Origin: Aminobacter sp. HY435
Lineage (GTDB): Bacteria > Pseudomonadota > Alphaproteobacteria > Rhizobiales > Rhizobiaceae
Direction: 5' to 3'
Assembly (NCBI RefSeq): GCF_027568395.1
Contig: NZ_JANKZL010000004.1
Span: 310,001 to 374,000 of the forward strand
Length of the DNA stretch: 64,000 nucleotides
Positions 59,676 through 64,000 of this stretch are shown here, one piece after another; position 1 is the first letter of the stretch, and every line of letters begins with the position of its first letter. The notes under the pieces are model-generated. The model was not told where the DNA came from. It was given only the letters and a program-made list of their open reading frames with translations, and did no database searches. The translations under genes were made by a program, and so were the position numbers.

Positions 59676-60239
59676 TCAGCCTTTGACGTAGGTTTCGATC
59701 TGCTCCGACAGCAGGCCGTATTCGCGGCAATTGGCGCCACATCGCCGTTCGATTTCCGCGAGTTGCCGGCGCGCGCCCACGACATCGCCAAGGGTCAGTC
59801 GAGCCTCGCCCAGATATTCGCGGACAGGCATGTAGTCGGGATCGTTGAGGATCGCTTCCTGATAGTAGCCGAGGCCGACCAGGATGCGCCCGGCCTTGCG
59901 ATGCGAATAGCCGAGATAGTTGAGGATGCGAGCGTCGGTCTTGTCGGCGGCGAGCGTCAATACCTTGATCGCGTCGTCATACTTGCCGTCCATGGCCAGC
60001 GCCCGGCCCGCCAGATAGAGGCTGTCGTCGTCGATCATGCCCGCCTTGGGCCGCTCGCACTTCTTGGTTCTGCTGTTGTAGATCAGGCCTGTGCGGCACT
60101 TCACCTGGTCGCCACTGCCGCCTCCTCCGCCACCGCCACTGCCGCCTCCTCCGCCGCCGTCAGCGGATGTTGCGGGAACGGCAAACAACGGCAGCGCTAC
60201 GATCGCGCCGGCGAGAAACGTCAGATATCGGGCTTGCAT
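59676..60239 (-). CDS. exported TPR protein, copy 2 with poly-Gly insert
   Basis: The product is 187 aa and shares almost all of the TPR part with the gene at 59014 (GRALAMDGKYDDAIKVLTLA and NYLGYSHRKAGR are identical). Its mature N terminus differs by a Gly/Ser stretch of about 18 residues. The Cys pattern CRTGLIYNSRTKKCE and RCGANCREYG is kept. The ATG at 60239 has GGTGGAG upstream. The pair arose by tandem duplication. Confidence 0.8.
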   Translation of the reverse strand: MQARYLTFLAGAIVALPLFAVPATSADGGGGGGSGGGGGGGSGDQVKCRTGLIYNSRTKKCERPKAGMIDDDSLYLAGRALAMDGKYDDAIKVLTLAADKTDARILNYLGYSHRKAGRILVGLGYYQEAILNDPDYMPVREYLGEARLTLGDVVGARRQLAEIERRCGANCREYGLLSEQIETYVKG

Positions 60240-60302
60240 CGCCAAACTCCACCAATACGCCCTCCACAGAGGTCAACGCACGGGTGGTGCGGTTTCGTCC
60301 GG

Positions 60303-60665
60303 TCAGCCGCGGAAAATCAACGCTGCCCCACCGGCGATCAGTGCAAAGCCCATTGCATGGTTCCAGGTGATGCCTTCCTTCAGGTAAAACACTGAAAAGA
60401 CGACAAAAACCGTGAGAGTGACCACCTCTTGAATGGTCTTCAGTTCGGCGGCGGAATAGATCTCATGGCCAATGCGATTGGCCGGAACGGCGAGCCAGTA
60501 CTCGAAGAAGGCGATCAGCCAGCTGAAAATCACCGCCGCATAAAGCGGCGCTGCCTTGAATTTCAGATGGCCGTACCAGGCAAAGGTCATGAACACGTTC
60601 GATGCGATCAGCATCAACACCGGCAGGACCTTCGGCGACAGCAGCATTGCCATGGACAAAACCAT
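60303..60665 (-). CDS. DUF486/DMT-type small membrane protein
   Basis: The product is 120 aa with four hydrophobic segments (VLPVLMLIASNVFMTFAWY; AAVIFSWLIAFFEYWLAV; TIQEVVTLTVFVVFSVFYL; AMGFALIAGGAALIF). It matches DUF486 of the drug/metabolite transporter clan. Transport is inferred only. The start has no clear ribosome binding site. Confidence 0.8.
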   Translation of the reverse strand: MVLSMAMLLSPKVLPVLMLIASNVFMTFAWYGHLKFKAAPLYAAVIFSWLIAFFEYWLAVPANRIGHEIYSAAELKTIQEVVTLTVFVVFSVFYLKEGITWNHAMGFALIAGGAALIFRG

Positions 60666-60798
60666 ATCTGGGGGAAAGGAGGCGTGTTTTTCAGGTCAGC
60701 GACGAGCACTGTCAATACTTCCGACATCGCCTGGACAACCAATTCGTGACGTTGCCGCCAAATGCGCTATCATCGCCGCGGGGCAGGCAACCGGGAGC

Positions 60799-61230
60799 AT
60801 GCTCGTGCAGCAGCGGCGCGAAAAGGAATGGAACCTGACCATCGGTCCGGACACGGTCCGGCTGTTCATCCTCAAGGCCAAGGCGATCAGCGCCGGCGTC
60901 AACGAGGACTATGAGGCCGGCGCCGAACATGAGATCGAATATGACGGCGGCACCCGCGACAGTCACCACCATGACGGTCTTGCCGAAGAAGAGGAAGAAG
61001 ACCTCACCGCCCGCGAATTGCGCGAACTGATCAACGATCTCAACGTCGACGAGGCCGCCGAACTCGTCGCGTTGGCCTGGCTCGGGCGCGGCGACTACGA
61101 CGCATCCGAATGGCAGGAGGCGGTCTCCGACGCTCGCCAACGCTCCAACCGCCGCACCGCGAGATATCTGTTGGGAATGCCGATGCTCGGCGACTGGCTT
61201 GAGGAAGGGCTGGACGCCCTTGGCGCATAG
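60799..61230 (+). CDS. DUF3775-domain protein
   Basis: The product is 143 aa. The fold is all-helical with an acidic middle (GLAEEEEEDLTARELRELINDL) and TIGPDTVRLFILKAKAISAG at the start, as in DUF3775. Function unknown. Either ATG 60799 or GTG 60805 may start it; GGGAG is better spaced for GTG. Confidence 0.75.
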   Translation: MLVQQRREKEWNLTIGPDTVRLFILKAKAISAGVNEDYEAGAEHEIEYDGGTRDSHHHDGLAEEEEEDLTARELRELINDLNVDEAAELVALAWLGRGDYDASEWQEAVSDARQRSNRRTARYLLGMPMLGDWLEEGLDALGA

Positions 61231-61333
61231 GGCGCCATGCTGCCGGTGTTCGGTGACAACGCCGTCACCGAATTTGATGAAAGGCGTGACGGCGCTTCGG
61301 CAACCAGTATCTGGCCTGTTGCGTTGACCGGCG

Positions 61334-62281
61334 ATGCACACATGCAAGCGCCGACTGCTTTCCCTGCTCATCACCTCGCCGATCGCGTTTTTCGCGGCGC
61401 ACCCGCCGCCATTCCCAGCGCCGCAGACCCTGGCCGCCGACGCTGGAACGACGCTTCCACTGCGCGCCCCTGTACCCCTGTCAGCGCCAGCCCGGCCGGA
61501 TAACCCTGCCGGGAGCACTCTACGGAAAAGCCCGATACCCACGCCGCAGCCACGCCCCGACCAGCCTCGGGAGGTCTTCGGTCCGCCCATCCCCGCCGAT
61601 GCAGCGCCAGAGAAAAACATCGCGCTCGTGCCCATACCCCAGCCGCGCCCGAAAGCACCGGCCGGCAATGAGACGTTCGGGCCGCCGGCGCCAGGGATGC
61701 TACCCGACATACGCTCCCATGCCGAAAGCCCCGAGGTGATGCCCCCGGAAGAGATGGCATGCCGGGCCCGCCTCAAGACGCTTGGCGCCGAATTCGAGGA
61801 CGCCGCGCCTCAGGCCAGCAAAGACGGCTGCGCCCTGCCCTTTCCGATCAAGCTCGAGCGCCTGTCGAAGACGGTCGACATCGAGCCTGACGCGACCATC
61901 AACTGCGCCGCAGCCGAGGCGTCGGCGCGCTTCGCCGAATCGGTCGTAGCACCCACGGCCAAAGCGACCTTCGGCGAAGAGCTCACCATGATCAGCCAGG
62001 CTTCCGCCTATGTCTGCCGCCCGCGCAACGGCACGCGCAAGCTTTCCGAGCACGCTTTCGGCAATGCCTTGGACATCGCCCGATTCACGCTCTCCAAGGG
62101 CACGACCATCGATGTCGAACCCGCGCCGCCGGAAAAGGCCGCCAAATTTCTCGCGGCCGTGCGCAAGGCGGCGTGCGGCCCGTTCAAGACCGTGCTCGGT
62201 CCCGGCAGCGACGCGGACCACGACCGGCACCTCCACCTCGATCTCGCGCCACGACGCAACGGCGGCACATTCTGCCAGTGA
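61334..62281 (+). CDS. extensin-like C-terminal domain protein, copy 1
   Basis: The product is 315 aa. A hydrophobic N terminus and a Pro-rich linker (about 25-130, PQPRP repeats) precede the extensin-like C-terminal domain (about 140-315), with CRARLKTLGAEFED, GCALPFPIKLERL and SEHAFGNALDIARF, then DHDRHLHLDL. The SEHxxGNALDI and HxHxDL signatures resemble D-Ala-D-Ala-type zinc peptidases, so wall processing is likely but unproven. No strong ribosome binding site is seen. Confidence 0.85.
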   Translation: MHTCKRRLLSLLITSPIAFFAAHPPPFPAPQTLAADAGTTLPLRAPVPLSAPARPDNPAGSTLRKSPIPTPQPRPDQPREVFGPPIPADAAPEKNIALVPIPQPRPKAPAGNETFGPPAPGMLPDIRSHAESPEVMPPEEMACRARLKTLGAEFEDAAPQASKDGCALPFPIKLERLSKTVDIEPDATINCAAAEASARFAESVVAPTAKATFGEELTMISQASAYVCRPRNGTRKLSEHAFGNALDIARFTLSKGTTIDVEPAPPEKAAKFLAAVRKAACGPFKTVLGPGSDADHDRHLHLDLAPRRNGGTFCQ

Positions 62282-62465
62282 GGCCGCAATTCCGCCGCAG
62301 CCGTGAATCGCGACGCTGATCTTTCATTTACCGTTCGCAACTAGGCTTAGTCTCGATGCATGCAGCCGAACCGGGAATCGGCAACGAGCATGCGCGGACC
62401 GGACAACCCGCGGCATCCCTTGCGCGTATCGAGCGGCGGGCGCTGCGGGGAACAGGAGCTTTTAC

Positions 62466-63476
62466 ATGGCCGCAGACCAGCGCGCCGCACCCGCCATACC
62501 GGGCCGCTTGCAGCGCAAGCGGCTTGTGCTTGTCGCCGTGGCCCTTGCCGCGACCGGCCTTGGCGTCAGCGCGTGCACGACAGGCGATGTCTTTGCCCTG
62601 CAGCCGGCGGTCGATGTCGGCCAGACCGCGTCGCTGCCGATGGTCGAGGTTGCCCCCCAGCCTGCCCCAGTCATGGCTGCGTCGGCGTCCGACGCCCAAA
62701 TGATGGCCTCGGTACCAGCGGCGATCGAGCCCACGCTCGACGCGCAGGCCGAGACGCTCGGCGAGATCGCCCCGGTAGCGCCACAGCCGGTCCAGACCGC
62801 TTCGCTTGCGCCGGCCCAGGGCCGTGGCATGCAGACGCTGGCGCCGTCCAACCCCTACATGGTCGCCTATCCCAAGCCCGAGGACCCCTCGACGCTGCAG
62901 CAGGCGGTTCCGCAGCGCGTGCCTGCCATGATGCCGGCCGACGAGGTCGATTGCCGCAACGATCTCAAGAAGCTCGACGTGCAGTACCGCGACCTGCCGT
63001 CGATCAGCGCTGGCGCGGCGTGCGGCATCGACTACCCGGTCAAGGTATCGGCCATCGGCTCGGTGCAGATGAAGCCGGCGGCGACCGTCACCTGCGCCAT
63101 GGCGGCGAGCTTCGCCGCCTGGACCAAGCGTGAGCTCGTGCCGGCGGCCCGGCTGCGCTATTTCACCGGCGTCAAGACCATTCATCAGGGGTCGAGCTAC
63201 TCGTGCCGCAAGATCGCCGGTTCGCGCACGCTGTCGGAGCACGGCAAGGGCAACGCGCTTGATATCATGCGCATCGAACTGAACAGCGGCCGCGACATCG
63301 AGGTCGAAAAGCCCGGTCTGTTCGCCTTCCGCACACGCGGCTTCCTCAATACCGTGCGCTCGGACGGCTGCAACTATTTCAACACAGTGCTTGGCCCGGG
63401 CTACAATTACGACCATCGCAACCACTTCCACTTCGACATCAAGCAGCGCCGCAACGGCTACCGCGCCTGCCGCTGA
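62466..63476 (+). CDS. extensin-like C-terminal domain lipoprotein, copy 2
   Basis: The product is 336 aa. LVLVAVALAATGLGVSAC is a lipoprotein-like signal (Cys 37). A Pro/Ala/Gln linker precedes the extensin-like domain (about 160-336: CRNDLKKLDVQYRDLP, SEHGKGNALDIMRIEL, DHRNHFHFDI). It is a paralogue of the preceding gene, 184 bp downstream on the same strand. AGGAG precedes the ATG. Confidence 0.87.
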   Translation: MAADQRAAPAIPGRLQRKRLVLVAVALAATGLGVSACTTGDVFALQPAVDVGQTASLPMVEVAPQPAPVMAASASDAQMMASVPAAIEPTLDAQAETLGEIAPVAPQPVQTASLAPAQGRGMQTLAPSNPYMVAYPKPEDPSTLQQAVPQRVPAMMPADEVDCRNDLKKLDVQYRDLPSISAGAACGIDYPVKVSAIGSVQMKPAATVTCAMAASFAAWTKRELVPAARLRYFTGVKTIHQGSSYSCRKIAGSRTLSEHGKGNALDIMRIELNSGRDIEVEKPGLFAFRTRGFLNTVRSDGCNYFNTVLGPGYNYDHRNHFHFDIKQRRNGYRACR

Positions 63477-63614
63477 TCCGAGCGGCCCCGCCGTCTTCAG
63501 CCTGGCTCGCGGCTGGTCAGTTGCCCTATATTTGGCGTAGATTACAGGCGGGCTGGTTGCTCAGACTTTGGCAAGCGCTGGGATCGGCGCGTGTCGCCCT
63601 GGCGGAGGGGCTCC

Positions 63615-64000
63615 GTGGTCAGCGCAAGAGTGCAACGACGGGCGAGCTTGTGGGTGCTGGCGTTTTGCGGCGGTTATCTGGCCCTCGCCTATTTTGCAGC
63701 TCCCGAATTCTGGTCGTATCGCGTCCTGCACGACGACATGAAGCCTGGTGTGTTTCTCACCACCACGACCCAGGGCATTCCGGGCGACCCGATCAACATC
63801 GGCCTGATCGGCACCGAAGAAGAGCTGAGCGGCGCGATGCGGGCCGCCGGCTGGAGCCGGGCAGACCCGCTGTCGTTGAAAGCCGACATCGAGATCGGCG
63901 AGAGCGTGCTTTTCGACCGGCCCGACCCCGACGCCCCGGTCAGCACGCTGCTGTTCGGCGGGCGGCCACAGGACTTTGCCTTCGAGCGCGATGTCGGAAA
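63615..64000 (+). CDS. LssY_C-domain protein, partial
   Basis: A GTG at 63615 with GGAGGGG upstream opens a frame that runs off the right edge (128 codons seen). One membrane segment (LWVLAFCGGYLALAYF) is followed by TTTTQGIPGDPINIGLIGTEEELSGAMRAAGW, the LssY C-terminal domain start, and DPDAPVSTLLFGGRPQDFAFE. Function unknown; such domains occur in membrane proteins related to PAP2 or DedA neighbours. Confidence 0.75.
   Translation, partial: MVSARVQRRASLWVLAFCGGYLALAYFAAPEFWSYRVLHDDMKPGVFLTTTTQGIPGDPINIGLIGTEEELSGAMRAAGWSRADPLSLKADIEIGESVLFDRPDPDAPVSTLLFGGRPQDFAFERDVG

Overview
The window is 64 kb of GC-rich chromosome from an alphaproteobacterium. Gene content and order (dnaG-rpoD, carA and carB, greA-lpcC, an lrp/trxB/LysR cluster, a CtrA-type box, GANTC sites, many Hyphomicrobiales-type small exported proteins) point to Hyphomicrobiales, most like Phyllobacteriaceae such as Mesorhizobium or Aminobacter. 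This is inferred from reading the proteins; no database search was run.

Left edge (1-644): a tRNA with anticodon CAT, probably tRNA-Ile2, on the minus strand. Beyond its 3' end lie short overlapping minus-strand frames and repeated GTACAC motifs that look like the end of an integrated element. From 777 to 6.8 kb are envelope genes: a SIMPL-domain protein, a small exported protein, a YcgN-type Cys-cluster protein, a large Pro/Glu/Gln/Ala-rich OmpA protein and a UPF0114 membrane protein. From 7 to 13.3 kb are regulator/effector pairs (VOC/TetR with twin operators; AraC/metallo-hydrolase), a HlyU-domain protein, a GYD-domain protein, a LysE exporter, a citrate-synthase remnant and DUF1801 and DUF930 proteins.

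13.4-31 kb is housekeeping: rpoD and dnaG (minus), a Na/Pi cotransporter, an M20 amidohydrolase, a GatB/YqeY protein, carA, then an aldo/keto reductase, a zinc metallopeptidase, an MFS/ArsR divergon, a truncated metallophosphoesterase, and carB. 31-44 kb holds an animal-type haem peroxidase, a GNAT/lytic transglycosylase pair, ogt, a cold-shock gene, a GST, two translationally coupled EAL proteins (one intact, one degenerate), an aspartate aminotransferase, a small gene whose ribosome binding site lies in a perfect hairpin, a small RHH-like protein and an MHS-type transporter with a large loop insertion. 44-54 kb holds an orphan Tat-exported solute-binding protein, an EF-G-like GTPase, msrP, a candidate small RNA with a CCUCCUCCC loop, a methyltransferase-like membrane protein, and the lsrB-like/trxB/lrp cluster, flanked by two inverted copies of a roughly 100-bp intergenic repeat. 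54-64 kb holds two GT25 glycosyltransferases, lpcC, greA with an upstream intrinsic terminator, a PQQ-type sugar dehydrogenase, two duplicated TPR proteins, DUF486 and DUF3775 proteins, two extensin-like proteins and a partial LssY_C protein.

Most of the window is ordinary chromosomal backbone. The observations I rate highest are the candidate sRNA (50086-50190), the greA leader terminator, the rpoD CtrA box and GANTC cluster, the SD-sequestering hairpin at 40718-40737 and the paired EAL proteins. I saw no CRISPR array, insertion sequence or rRNA operon, and no gene cluster that I could call a wholly new system.
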